From the NCBI GenBank assembly GCA_013397845.1, contig VZTG01001876.1, positions 846,895-910,894 on the forward strand: DNA of 64,000 nt. The letters run 5' to 3'. The notes under the pieces were generated by a model. That model was not told where the DNA came from. It ran no database searches and worked only from the letters and a program-made list of their open reading frames with translations. The DNA comes from Melanocharis versteri (taxonomy: Eukaryota > Chordata > Aves > Passeriformes > Melanocharitidae). Below, piece after piece: positions 13,831 to 25,405 of this stretch; position 1 is the first letter of the stretch; the number at the start of each line of letters is the position of its first letter. The translations under genes and the position numbers were made by a program.

Positions 13831-14990
13831 TCTCATGAGAATAGGAGAGGTCCTTCTTCTTCCAGGGGCTGCCACATTATTGTCAGATTTTATTTATGCT
13901 CTATTTGTTTTCCCAGAATTGTCCTGTGAAAGGGGTGGCAAGCAAGGGACACTGGAAAGCGAGGAGATACCCACCCTCTCTCAGGGAACCGCCTGACCCG
14001 AGACACATTCACTCTGGCTCATGTGCTACAGCTGATGCTGAACGGTTGCACAGCCCCACTCCTCAAAAAGAGCCAGAGGCCTCGCCACAAGCAGATCGCC
14101 ATGAGCTGCACACTGGCACACGCAGGCCCAGTCCCTGCCTCAAGGGACTTGCAGTGACATGGCTGTGCTGCAGCAGAGTCCTGTTGTGAAAGCCTGTTTG
14201 TCTCTGTGGAGGAATGACCAAACCCCATTATGCAATAGTGGCTTTTTGTTCCGTTTACTGCCTTTACTCCCCATTTGTTTCCATGGTAGCAATATGGAAA
14301 AATTAGGATTTGTAATGCAAAATCAAGGAAAGAGACCATTTTTTCCTGTCACAAGCCAGTTTGTGATATACTGAAATATATCTATGACAGCTAAACCTAA
14401 ATCTGTTTCATAAAGAACAGATACATTTAGCAGAAATGTCAAAATCAGGAATTTTATTTCATTTGTTTCATAATAGTCCCCTTCAGCTGGGGTTTATAGG
14501 ATTTATTTTTATGTTTTTATGCTCCAGCACAGAGACAATTCTTAGACATAAACCCATACATACCCAAAACAAGATGGTAATTTCATAGCAAAATCTTCTA
14601 CTACTTTAAACTGCATTGCAAATTAACTTAAGGTTATGTAACACCAGAACATACCGCTCCTGTCTGGCACCAACCTAAACATTTCTTAATATGTGTTCAC
14701 ATAGAGCCCTCCTGTGTTTGCTAGGTTTCATTACAACAGCCCTTACAACTGACAGACAATTTATTGACCTACATCGACAAGACTGAGCTCCAGAAGGGAA
14801 TGTCAAGCTCCAGTCCTCTCATATTTACACAACATGGACTGTTAAATTCCACTTGCCAAATACTGTATCAAGCTCCAAAAGGTGACAAGTGAGAATCTGT
14901 CACTAGCTCTTAGTTACACCATTTTTCAGTGGTAGGCATCGTAAATATCAGTAATTTATTTGCTGTTTTAAGTATTGCTTATGATTTTTA
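13831..14990. other. Intergenic, no gene recognised
   Basis: Open frames up to about 106 codons overlap each other on both strands at 13.9-14.4 kb. They fall in a locally GC-richer patch and resemble no known protein. They are treated as chance frames. Confidence 0.45.
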
Positions 14991-14991
14991 T

Positions 14992-15692
14992 CATAGAATC
15001 ATAGAATGGCTGTTGTTGGAAGAGATTAAAGATCATCTAGTTCCAAGCCCCTGGCCATGGGCAGAGACACTTTCCACCAGACCAGGTTGCTCGGACCCCC
15101 ACCCAACCTGGCCCTGAACACTTCTAGAGATGGGGCAGCCACAGATTTTCTGGGAAACCTGTTCCAGTGCCTCAACAACCTAAAAGTGAAAAATTTCTTC
15201 CTAATCTCTAACCTAACCTACCCTCTTTCCGTTTGAATCCATTCCCCCTTATCCTGTCACTACACGCCCTTGTAAATAGTCCCTCTCCATCTTTCCTGTA
15301 GGCTTCCTTCACCTACTGGAAAGCTGCAATAAAGTCACTCTAAAGCCTTCTCTTCTCCAGGATGAACAAACTCAATTCTCTCAACCTTTCCTCATGGGTG
15401 AGGTGCTCCATCCCTCTTGTCATCTTGGTGGCCTCTGCTCCAACAGGTCATTGTCCTTCCCATGCTGGGGACCCCAGAGCTGGATGCAGCACTGCCCGTG
15501 GGGTCTCACCAGAGCAGAGCTGAGCAGAGGAGCAGAATCACCTCCCTTGCCCTGCTGGCCACGCTGCTTTTGCTGCAGCCCAGGACACAGCTGGGCTCCT
15601 GGGCTGCAAGTGCACATTGCCAGCTCATGTAGAGCCTCTCATTCACCAGCACCTCAAGTCCTTCTGGACAGGGCAGAATGTTTTTATGACTC
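14992..15692 (-). mobile_element. CR1 LINE, 5'-truncated, minus orientation
   Basis: It begins on the plus strand with CATAGAATCATAGAATGG, the reverse complement of the CR1 3' terminal ATTCTATG repeat. It runs through recognisable CR1 blocks: GGAAACCTGTTCCAGTGCCT near 15160, AACCTTTCCTCATGGGTGAG near 15384, GACCCCAGAGCTGGATGCAG near 15470 and CCAGCACCTCAAGTCCTTCT near 15648. About 700 bp of the element's 3' end is present. Frameshifts and stops show it is dead. It abuts a CR1 piece in the opposite orientation at 15714. Confidence 0.9.
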
Positions 15693-15713
15693 ATTCCTGC
15701 ATCCCTTTTGTAC

Positions 15714-15844
15714 TGAGATATTCAAAACCTGACTGGACATGGCCATGAGCAGCCTGCTGTAGTTGATCATGCTTTGAGTAGGGCAGGTAGACTGAATCAC
15801 CTCCAGAGGCGGCTTCTAAATTCAATGGTTCTGTGGTTCTATAA
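15714..15844 (+). mobile_element. CR1 LINE 3' end, plus orientation
   Basis: The sequence from TGAGATATTCAAAACCTGAC through GGCCATGAGCAGCCTGCTGT and CACCTCCAGAGGCGGCTTCT to CAATGGTTCTGTGGTTCTAT follows the last 130 bp of CR1, including the 3' terminal motif, in plus orientation. It lies only about 20 bp from the truncated 5' side of the minus-strand CR1 at 14992-15692. Confidence 0.8.
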
Positions 15845-18800
15845 CTCTTCGCTACATTTTATGTATAATTTTGAATGATACAGACAATTCTCCAAATGAC
15901 ATGGGAATAGGTGGTATCCCTCTCATAGTCTTAGTCTAGAAGCCACAGGTGAATGAGGAGCTGCACTTTAAGTAGTTTTCTCTCCTACTTTTGCTGTAGC
16001 CTCTTACCCAACTATGTGGAAAAGATTACATGGTCCATGCACCCCTGTGTGTTTCTGCTACTCTTCTGCAGCCTTTCCATCTGTAAGAATATATGTATTT
16101 TATTCTGATGGTACTATCTATCACAGGACACATTTGCTAGAAGGAGCACTTAAAAGAAAAAAGGAGAAGGAAGATGCTACCAGGTGGAGGAGCAAAATCA
16201 AACCCAGAAACCAGATGAGACAATGGGCAAAAGAAAGAGAGAACAGTGTAAAAAATGTAGGCGGTAGAAAGCAAATGCACAGAAGCTGGGCATGACCCTG
16301 TATTCTGCAACACTGAAAGACAGAACAGTACGTAAGAAACACATCCATCACAAGGAAGACCTGGCATGCAGAACTGTAGGGAAATGCTACTTTGACCTAC
16401 CTTTCCTCCTCTGTAGGTCTGACTGTAGTCCCCATTGATTATCTGTGCAGGGGAAGCAGATCTGTAAGTTCAGTAATTGCTCTTTGTTAAGCAGGTTTAG
16501 ACACAAGAAGATACATTTTGCAGCTTAAAAGAAAGACTTTGTAGTTGATTTACCCTATAATTCTTCAAAGTAAAAGTGGAGACCTATCCTTTATTTTCAT
16601 AAAGTCATTTCCCACATTAAGTGTAAACATAAAGAATATGAATTTACAAGGAAGTTTTGATTCACCCAAATTGAAATTTCCCACTAGTGTTTTCAAAGGA
16701 TATGACATTAATGGTAATTACATTTAAGAGAATTCACTATGCTCACATGATTTTAGCGTATGAGAAACAGTTTAATTATGTATCTTTGGACAGCCCAAGG
16801 ATAGGATATTAAACATTATTTTCACAAAATATTAAAACATTTTATTTTCATGAGAAAAACACCTCTGAGTTCTGTCCTACATGCACTACAGTAATAAACG
16901 GTCTATTCTGGAGCAGAAAACAAAGTTAGAGTTTTTATCAATATAGGTCACACAAAAGAAACGGTGGATTATTTGAACTGAATGGATTTAAAGTATTCTG
17001 GTTTACAGGATTAAGGTGAAATATGAAGCTTTAGTGAAGTATAGAAAAATGCATGTGACTTAGAAAGGACTATAGAAAAGGAAATCACGTGTTTGTTAAT
17101 GTTTATTTCAATGTTTATTTCTATATTTCAAGGGAAATTCATGAATGGGCCACAGCTAACTATTCTGAATAAACCAAGACATGTACTCTCTTCTAAATGT
17201 TTGTCACTAACTCAAAAGGGCTATTTACAATACAGTCATTTTTAACTACTACTGGCCTAGTGGAAGAGAAATCTAAGATCTGGTGGGAGAATAACATGAA
17301 ATGCCTAATGTTTGCCTAGACTTTTACAGACTTTATATTTTTTTTTTCTGGAAGGAAATGAATAAAAAGCTTTAAATGCAGACAACAGACTACAGTTAAG
17401 ACTAGTAGGAATGCACTTTGTGAATGTCTTGTTCAACCCGTCTAAACAAATTTTCAAAGGTTTGTAATGATCAGTGAACCCAAACTGCACATCAGAGTGT
17501 ATCTGTATGAAGCAGCCCACTGAACTCTTCTAACAGCTTTGAACAACACACATTCACACAGAGGTGTTAGAGGTGTTTGATTTTTTAATTAGAGAACAGA
17601 AATTTCAATCACTATAGTGACTTGAAGGAGATTTTCTCCAGTCCACAGATGAAACTCTAAAGGAGATTTTTGCTACCTTTATCTAGAGACCAAGACCTAA
17701 TGTATCAATGTATTCCCTGTAGGGGTAAAGAGTCTTCAGGCCACTCAATCAAATGGAATCCTGTTATCAAATTCTCCTTTAACATTTTAAAAACTATCTC
17801 ACTGCTATGTTTGAGAGTAAGAATCACCAGCTTTAACAGTGCTAAATGAACTAGAAGGTTTATTTTCTTTACTTCTGATGTTTACATGGAGAACAATAGA
17901 GCTTCACTTCTCAGTCACTGAGCTGCCCATGGAACCGAGTTGAGTACCTTGGGAAGCCTTCAGCTGCACCCCCACATGGCTGCCACACCAGTTTTGATAA
18001 TCAGGTCATTGGAAAGGACTTACAAAAGTGCATAGTTTGGGCTGTTGCAGACACGTACTGCAGCAGCATGATAATAGAGGATGTAAATAACAATTCAGAG
18101 TGGGAGAACTGACTCCCCTACAGCGGGAAATAGGCTTTGATATTATCTAATCAATCAATGGTGTCATGAGGTAGGATGTTCAGATACATGACCAAAGCAA
18201 TTATTCTCAGAAAACATTTTATGCTGAGGAATAAAACTTTGGGGGAATGCAGCAGATGTTTTCGTTAACTCCATGCTGCCACGTGGAACAAAAACTAGCA
18301 ACTGGGGCTGCTCTGTTTTGCTCATTCATAGTTCAAAAGAAGAGAGCACTGCGTAGCAGCTTCTGTACAGGCCTGCATTCCTGGTTCTAGCTAGGAGGCT
18401 AAAAGATCTTCACACGCTCTTCTGAAGCAGACTAAGGAAAACAATGTTGAAAAAGGTTAAGCCAATTAAAAACAAAACAAAACAGAAGTTATCCCTTCTC
18501 CGTAAATCTTGCTTCAGGTGTGCAAAACTATGCTGTCAATAAAAGTGACCAAAAGCTTCTTGATATCCTTGAATAAGGACAGCCTTATTGATTTCATTGG
18601 GTATTAGTCATCTCACTTCCCTGTTCATGGGTATAGAGTAGAAGCTGGCACCTGGAAGAACCAGTCATTACGAAATTTGGCAATCCTCTATAAAAGTGGA
18701 AAAATCTAATTATGCTTTCAAAGCTGATTAAAACTGCTATATTTTCCTGCCTCTGTTTTGGGATCTATTTCAAACAGTATTTCAGCAAAAAATTGAAGGA

Positions 18801-19200
18801 TACATATTCATGTCAAGTTATGAATGTCTCTTGATTTGGGGAGCAATGCTGCGTGTCATTCCATGAGGCACTGAGCATCTTGTGGATAAACTGCTGCAAA
18901 GCAATGAAAGATCCATCAAAAGCCATTAACACTGGGTGCGTTCCGTGGGAGGAATAGCTGGCTTTCTACCAGGAGAGTCTGATGTGAGAGTTTTCTGTAG
19001 AGAGCAATTCAGAAAGAAGGGAGAATGAAGAAAAACAGGAGAGGTTTCCAGAGGTTCTGGAATTGCAAAGCTGGACAGAAAAGGTGTCACGTTTTTAAAT
19101 TATGTATGTGCTCTATCTTGTGCAAGTTACTTCATCAACAGAAAGAGAAGCTAAAGTAAAGCTACGATTACACATTTATGATGTGGTACTTCAATTGACT
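15845..19200. other. Intergenic, no gene recognised
   Basis: AT-rich sequence with only short random open frames. No CR1, LTR, CpG island or RNA gene was recognised. Confidence 0.5.
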
Positions 19201-20330
19201 TAAGCAATTCATGCCCGCACCATATATTCCTGCCCCCCTCTTTGTGCAGGTGTGACTGCTTGGTAAATTGCCAGAGGGAACAGAACCAGCTAGGAAGAGC
19301 CTAGCCAACAAACTGGGAGCCTAGCCCAGTAACAAATTGGCACCCAGAAGGAGTCAAGGTGATTCTAGAAGTGGTTTGCGGTGAGGTCCCAGTCTCAGAA
19401 TGGGAAATTTTTGCCCCAAAGGTCACCTTTCCAAAACCTAGTAACCAGCAGAATGAAGATATTTTTGGAACAGGTTGTCAGAGCTGTGGAATTGCCACCA
19501 GTGGAAAATGGAAAATTAGTAACAACTTCTATGAGACCACCAAAACAAGCTCTACAAGCATTTGTTAAAGGTGGGTCAGGCACTGGTGGTACATACAACC
19601 ATCAGGTATGAAAGCAAATTCTCATCACTTGCTGATGCAGTGGCTGAGAAGATGAAGAAGTCTCAAGGAGCAAGTCTATGAGGTGACAAATGCCAAAAAT
19701 ACTGTGTTGGTCAGATTCCCACCGGAGCATGTGGGAGGTGGTGTGGTGGCAATTACAATTTTTTATCCAACCTTGGGCTCCCAAAAACCCAACACGAATA
19801 GATGAGTCAACTCTCCTCCAGAAGAGCTTTTTTCACATCTGTAAATACTGTACATTTATTTGTGAGTCATACATTAACTATTGTACAATATTAATTTGAT
19901 TTTAAATAAATTACAATTTGAGGGTTGTCGTGACTGAGGGAAATGGATTCTTGTTGGAAGCAAGGGAGACCAGTGGGATAGTAGGTAGGGACTCAAAGGG
20001 TCTTGATAATCATGATGCATCATCTTACTACCTACTGACAAAATCAACCTGCTTAACCTATGTGGACAGGCCACCTTACTTAACCTTCAATAGGAGCATG
20101 TAAATTATGTACAACAAATAGTGTGGATGGCATTATGAATGATTCACATTGGATCATCCTACCAGAATACCTCCCTCTCTCTAATGTCCAATGAATCTGG
20201 AAAGCCAATTAAACATTACCACCTCCCTGCAATTGGGATATTTATAATGCCTCTCTCTTTATTCTCTGACATCTAATAAAAGGCATGCTCACACTGCAGT
20301 CCTCTGCTATTTAATTAAAGACAATCAGTA
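19200..20330 (+). other. Unassigned segment with protein-like frames and retroelement-like signals
   Basis: Two overlapping plus-strand frames at 19359-19568 and 19381-19611 look less random than their surroundings. Just upstream, ATTGGCACCCAGAAGGAGTC (about 19336-19355) superficially resembles a retroviral tRNA primer-binding site. At the other end a TTTATAAT box (about 20240) and TAATAAAAGGC (about 20275) resemble LTR promoter and poly(A) signals. I found no pair of matching LTRs around it and no gag, pol or env similarity, so a retroelement origin is only a suggestion. Confidence 0.2.
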
Positions 20331-22289
20331 GGGAGACACAAATCTACAGAAAACCAGTCTTTATTAATTTTCCTGCCCTTTGAGTTATTTGTTTGCTTTC
20401 TGCCATATCCATACAGACAGCAATGTCTGAAAGACAAATGAGTTATATAGATTTAATGCTGAAGACAGGAAAAGGAAAGGTACCAGAGCACCAAGGTGCT
20501 GGCACCGGGTTGGAGTGATCACAGAGCACATTTTTGTGTACATTATGGGCCCAAAATTTGTCTGACCCAATTGTACATTAGACAATTACTGATGGCCCAG
20601 TCTGCCTGGGAGAAGAAATATGCAGATCCCTCTGCCTTCCTCCCAGATAATTTCCTCAGCATGGTGGTGGAGCTGTATTGTAGTTACGACTCCAATTTCA
20701 GACACTAATAAATTACAAGGCAGAACTTTCCATGTTTTGCTGCCATAAAAGGGTACCAGACAGAGGTGAGAAATGCAGATCTAGGAAAACTTAAATTCAC
20801 CTTCCAGATCCAGTGGAGTAGCAGACAGGATTTGGCAGCTGATTTAAAATACATTTTGCTACAGTCAGTCCTGACTTTCTGAAAGAACACAACGTATTTA
20901 TAGAAAAGAAAAGTTAGAGTTAATTAAGAAACAAATTTTAGCTATGGTTGTACTGATAGTTTCTTATAACTAACAACAGCTCTCTGAAGGACACCCAGGC
21001 TGTTCTGCTGCCAGGGCTGTGAAGGGACCCAGCCATAATGGTGGAAGGTGCTGTCTCCAGCTGCTTGCCTCCAGCCTTCAGCCAGGGGTTATCCCCATGA
21101 AGTTTCACACAGGTGCTTTTTAACCCATTTAAGACAAATGAATTGTAAAGCTTATGCACCTTGTTTCTCATAGCATGATGCCTTTGGTTGCAATGGGGCA
21201 CATGCTTAGATAGAAGACAGAAACTCTTTGCAAGGTGTAGTGATGGGCAGATGAGGACTGGCTAATGATCAGTGACTTCTACTAATACAGCTGTTTACAG
21301 AGTTCACATCTTTGTCACTCCAACTACTACCCCTGTAAATTTTTTTTTCACATTGTACCTGGTCATTTTTCAGCACCAAATTCTAATTCACAGCCAAGCA
21401 CCAGATGCTGTGATATGATCCTTCCCAGATGTAAAATCTCTGGAGGTTCCATGCCTACAAAATAAAAGCTACCCAAGAATATCCTATTTCATCTAATACT
21501 AGTCTTGGAAATCTTTCATCTGGTCATTCCAGTATAAAGTGTAACCAGACAGTGCACATGTGCAGTTTCACTAGAAAGTGAACAGATATTTACAACCCAG
21601 GGAACAGAGCAGGCCAGAAGCCCCAGCAAAAACAAACACACAAACTATAAGTCATTAGTTTGGTGCTTCAGAACAACAGTCTGAGGTAATTCTGTCATTT
21701 AATGCTGCTGTCTAGGATTTAATTTTCCCAGCTAACACAAGTTTATTTGAAAGGCTCTGCAGCAAGCTCCTAGTTATATGGCCAGATCTATCCTGGCTGA
21801 CATTATGAGGGAAAGAAAAGACAGACGTGATGACACAGGAATCTTTCCGATCACAGTTTCCTCTGCTTTATACCTGCTACCACTGAGTGCTTGCCAAAAA
21901 CCTTCTTTGTGTATGTATTAGGCAAGACTAGCTATTTTCTCCCAGTACTCCCATGACAACTCATCTGCTTTTGAAAGCAGAAAACCTCTCTACAACCTTT
22001 TTCCCTGCTTTGATCTAGGACACAGAATAATAGTACTTAAGATTTAGTGGAGATTTTCCACCATCTGCAATAGATGATAACCTCTCAAGTGCAATGCAAG
22101 AACCAAAGTCAGAAAATTAAGTGTCCATGTCATCAAGGGAATGTGGGAAAAGGAAAAGGAAGGGAAAGCAATTCGGACTTGTGAGTTTTATGACTACCTA
22201 GAGTAAAACAAATCACGTAAATATTGCTTCTTTTCCCAGTTTGATGTAGAAACTTGTAAAGCTCTGATTCCTGTAAACGGTATGGACTT
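20331..22289. other. Intergenic, no gene recognised
   Basis: Only short open frames occur, on both strands, with no recognisable product. No repeat family was recognised. Confidence 0.5.
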
Positions 22290-22290
22290 T

Positions 22291-22367
22291 CAGAGAATCA
22301 CAGAATCCCAGAATATTGAGTTGGAAGGGACCCATAAGGATCATTTCAATGACTTCTAGGCTCTGGG
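22291..22367 (-). mobile_element. CR1 LINE 3' terminus fragment
   Basis: CAGAGAATCACAGAATCCCA followed by a TTGGAAGGGACCCATAAGGA block is the reverse complement of the CR1 3' terminus, with its ATTCTGTGATTCT tail. About 75 bp is recognisable before the similarity fades. Confidence 0.8.
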
Positions 22368-22939
22368 AAGTTCTGCAAATTTAACCAGCTTCTTGCTTTG
22401 CTTTCTCTCTCCTGTGTTGATAAATACTTCTCTCATTCAGATTACTGGAATAAAATAATGATGTCCAAGTTTGGAGAATAAACACCTTCCTGGGCTCAAT
22501 GACTGATCTTCTGTTACTCAGGGATGTTTCACATTAATGAAACTAAGGAGTCAAGGAAGCTACACATATGAGCAATGATAGAGACTTTAGCATTTTTGAT
22601 TCAATTACTGAGTGTAAAATTTGGGTATCTTGCATGATGGTTTGGCCTGCATCAGCAACTCTGGTGTGCTCAGCCACCACTTACACCTTCTGCATCAGAT
22701 CTCTGTGCCAGCCCGGCTGGAAACACCCTCTTGTTTTCACCAGCACTGAGTCACAAGGTCATGCCTCAGCAGAACTGCCTCTGGAGGCTTCCTGAAGGCA
22801 GGGCACGCAGTGCTGCTCAGACTTTGGCCTGTGAGCTGTGCACTGCTAGAAAAGCTGGCCTCCAATTGAAAACCCTGGGAAACACAGGCCTCGCTCATTC
22901 CTGTTGTAGGCTGTGCCCACTTCTGGGCTCCTCAGTACA
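22368..22939. other. Intergenic, no gene recognised
   Basis: Chance open frames only (up to 93 codons). No exon-like segment was recognised. Confidence 0.45.
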
Positions 22940-23318
22940 CGAAAGACAAGGAGCTACTGGAGCAGGTCCAGCAGAGGGCCATGATGACTGGGGGTTTGGA
23001 GCATCTCTGTAATGAGGAGAGACTGTGGGAGCCGGGCCTGTTTAGTCTGGAGAAGACTGAGAGGGGATCTCAATACATATAAATATCTCAAGGGAGGGTG
23101 TCAGTCTCAGAGGATGGTGCCAGACTCTTTTTAGTGGTGCTTAGTGACAGGACGAGGAGCGATGCCCACATAATAAAATGCAGGAAGTTTCACTTCGACA
23201 TGAGGAAGAACTTTTTCACACTGAGGGTGGCAGAGCACTGGAACAGGCTGCCCATGGAGGTCGTAGAGCCTCCCTCTCTGGAGACATCCAAAACCCATCT
23301 GGACGCATTCCTGTGTCA
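22940..23318 (+). mobile_element. CR1 LINE 3' portion, cut by an assembly join
   Basis: From GACAAGGAGCTACTGGAGCA the sequence follows the C-terminal coding part of CR1 ORF2 in plus orientation. The frame at 23098-23406 still encodes the typical end of the reverse-transcriptase protein, including NFFTLRVAEHWNRLP and a downstream leucine- and threonine-rich tail. The element stops abruptly at the single N at 23319, before the expected 3' UTR and terminal repeat. Its internal 166 bp (22996-23161) recurs at 23320-23485. Confidence 0.88.
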
Positions 23319-23319
23319 N
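23319..23319. other. Single-N scaffold join
   Basis: A lone N separates a CR1 that ends prematurely from a short second copy of part of the same CR1. The real gap length is unknown. Confidence 0.85.
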
Positions 23320-23485
23320 TTGGAGCATCTCTGTAATGAGGAGAGACTGTGGGAGCCGGGCCTGTTTAGTCTGGAGAAGACTGAGAGGGGATCTCAATAC
23401 ACATAAATATCTCAAGGGAGGGTGTCAGTGTCAGAGGATGGTGCCAGGCGCTTTTCAGTGGTGCTTAGTGACAGGACGAGGAGCG
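23320..23485 (+). mobile_element. Second copy of a 166-bp CR1 segment, flanked by Ns
   Basis: This block lines up without gaps with 22996-23161 at an offset of 324 bp. It differs at only a handful of positions, for example ACACAT for ACATAT near 23400, GTCAG for CTCAG near 23428, and several changes at 23446-23456. It has an N on each side. It is most likely an unplaced short contig, an allelic copy or another CR1 copy fitted in by scaffolding, and not a true tandem repeat. Confidence 0.8.
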
Positions 23486-23486
23486 N
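23486..23486. other. Single-N scaffold join next to a GC-rich island
   Basis: This N directly precedes very GC-rich sequence. It is the most likely place for the missing first exon of NAPG, because GC-rich first exons of birds are often lost in short-read assemblies. Confidence 0.7.
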
Positions 23487-23800
23487 GGGGACTCCCGTGT
23501 GCCAGGCGGCGGCGCCTCGGGAGAAGGGCAGGGAGGCGGGGGAGCTGGCGCGGAGGGAGTGGGGGGCATGGCTGCTCGGCCCGTCCTCTGCCGGAGGGCA
23601 CCCTTCCTGCGGGGGCTGGGTGCCACAGGGGGCCTGCTGCCCCGAGCGGGGACAGTAAAGCGGCCCTAAGGCTGAACAGCGGGGTCGGTGAGGCGGTGCG
23701 GCTCAGGGGCCTGGAGCCGGAGCAGTTTCCTTTAGGGCCTTGTGGCCTCTATTGCTCCGACCCTGGCTGCAAAGCGAGGGCAGTCACTTCTGCCCTTCTG
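23487..23800 (+). promoter_or_regulatory. GC-rich, CpG-rich island, probable NAPG promoter region (partial)
   Basis: The sequence is abruptly GC- and CpG-rich (CAGGCGGCGGCGCCTCGGGA at the left end, several CGG and GCG runs) compared with the AT-rich DNA on both sides. It lies about 1.6 kb upstream of the first readable NAPG exon, on the side where the promoter is expected, so it is probably the right part of that promoter's CpG island. It contains an ATG in a good context at 23568 opening 33 codons, with an in-frame possible splice donor (GTAAAG) at 23655. That frame does not match the expected gamma-SNAP N terminus. The left part of the island is lost at the N at 23486. Confidence 0.5.
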
Positions 23801-23825
23801 CTAAAGTTAGTGGGAGGAAGACAAG

Positions 23826-24072
23826 TCACAGAATCGGTTAGGTTGGAAAAGGTTTCTGAGATGGTCGAGTCCAACCTGTGACCCAACACCACCCTGTCAA
23901 TTATACCTGGGCACTGAGTGCCACATCCACTCTTTCCATAACACCTCTGGGGATGGTGACCCTTGTCACCTCCCTGGGCAGCCTACTCCAATATCTAATA
24001 ACCCTTTCTGTGAAGAATTTCTTCTAAATGTCCATTCTAAACCTCCCCTGGCGCATCTTAAGGCTGTAGACA
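23826..24072 (-). mobile_element. CR1 LINE 3' fragment, minus orientation
   Basis: From TCACAGAATCGGTTAGGTTG through GAGTCCAACCTGTGACCCAA, a CACCTCCCTGGGCAGCCTAC block and AATTTCTTCTAAATGTCCAT, this is the reverse complement of a CR1 3' end of about 245 bp. The 3' terminal end lies at the left. It sits between the GC-rich island and the first readable NAPG exon, so probably in NAPG intron 1. Confidence 0.9.
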
Positions 24073-25405
24073 AGTGGTAGGAAAGAGTTATGGAAACTGT
24101 GTTGGATAAAAGGGCTTGACTTTACTGAAGTGGTGTGTGTTTGTTTCCTACCCATGAGAAATGTGTGATTGTTGCTTCTTAGGTGGCTTCGAAGACCTGT
24201 ACTGATTGATGTTTATCTTGGAAAGCTTAACATCTATGATAGTCTGTTACTGTGTATTTTAACACTGAATGTAGCCATTTTGCTTGTAAGTCTCAATTGC
24301 ATAGACTACGATATAGATGTAATAGAGCTCACTAATCCAAGGATACCATAGTTTTAGTAAGAATAGTGACAGGCCCTCTGGAAATCATGGATCAAAAGTA
24401 TAAATTGGCATAGAGGGAAGACTTCAAAATTGAAAAAACCCAGCATATCTTACTTAAATTACTTGACTGAAAGTGCCTTCCCGCAGAATTAATTTTAAAC
24501 TTATCTGGAGAGCACTTGAAATAGAAGGCACTGAAACCTCAGGTTGTCTGTAGATTGAGTGCATTGTGTATTTCAGCTTGATGCATTTCAAACTCTGACT
24601 GTGATAAAAATAGCACAGTATAAAGGCTTGTGTTACAATTACACACTGTGGTCTTCATCCAAGTAAGACAACAAGACGACCTTAAGATCCATACACAACT
24701 GTTTTGCCAAGTAAAGAATATATTGCATATGATGTGTTGGCCTACAACAAATATGCAAGTGGACTGTAAAGTTATGGTAATATTTTAATTTCTTTTAGAA
24801 ATGAGGAAACCAGCATATTGAATTCCAAATTGCCTAGTGACTCACCTAATTTTCCACTGTTCATTTTCCCCTATGTATCTATGCCTACGTGTGACACCTT
24901 TTAGTGTCATGATCTATTGTAGGCATATAAATGACATATGATGTTTTGTGTTGGTAAGTAGATTCTTTTATTTATGTATGCAATGGAGAGTCTTTGATAA
25001 TTAAAAAAAAAAAAAATTTCCTGTAGAGGAATGCTGGAAACTTCCTGATGTGTGAACAAAATATATTGTCAGTTGTCGTGGTATTAGAAGTCTGGAGATA
25101 TCATGTTGATGTAGGAGGAAGTATTTTTCTTCTGCTGACTTCTTACTGCTGAGAAGATGGACTTGGGAAGACTCTCTGGGAACAGTAGAAGCATGTTAGG
25201 GTGAGGGTTATAACTGTGGGAGATAATTGCAGTGCTTTATGCAATTCTTAACAGTGCTGGCATTTGTTTTTACAGCAGTGATGCCACTATAGTATTGGCA
25301 TATAGGTAATTGCTCATTTCCAGGGCTATTCCAAAGTTTTAAATGTATCTGAAGTGCCTCGAAGGTAAAACATAAAATCTTTACTAATGGTTTCTTGTGT
25401 TTTAG
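24073..25405 (+). other. NAPG: Probable NAPG intron 1 sequence
   Basis: No exon for the expected gamma-SNAP N terminus was found here on reading the plus strand for its possible codons. The segment is AT-rich, with a 14-base A run at about 25002-25015. From 25042 onward it belongs to the 984-bp block that recurs at 26935. Confidence 0.5.

Noticed and set aside
15394..15732. A 112-codon frame and several overlapping ones.
   Set aside because: They fall wholly within the antisense of a CR1 element.
23336..23881. A 181-codon plus-strand frame.
   Set aside because: It runs through an N, joins the tail of a CR1 to the GC-rich island and ends inside another CR1, so it is an artefact of the scaffold join.
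23650..24200. A possible splice from GTAAAG at 23655 to an acceptor TTGCTTCTTAG near 24181.
   Set aside because: The joined frame stops after eight codons and gives no recognisable product.
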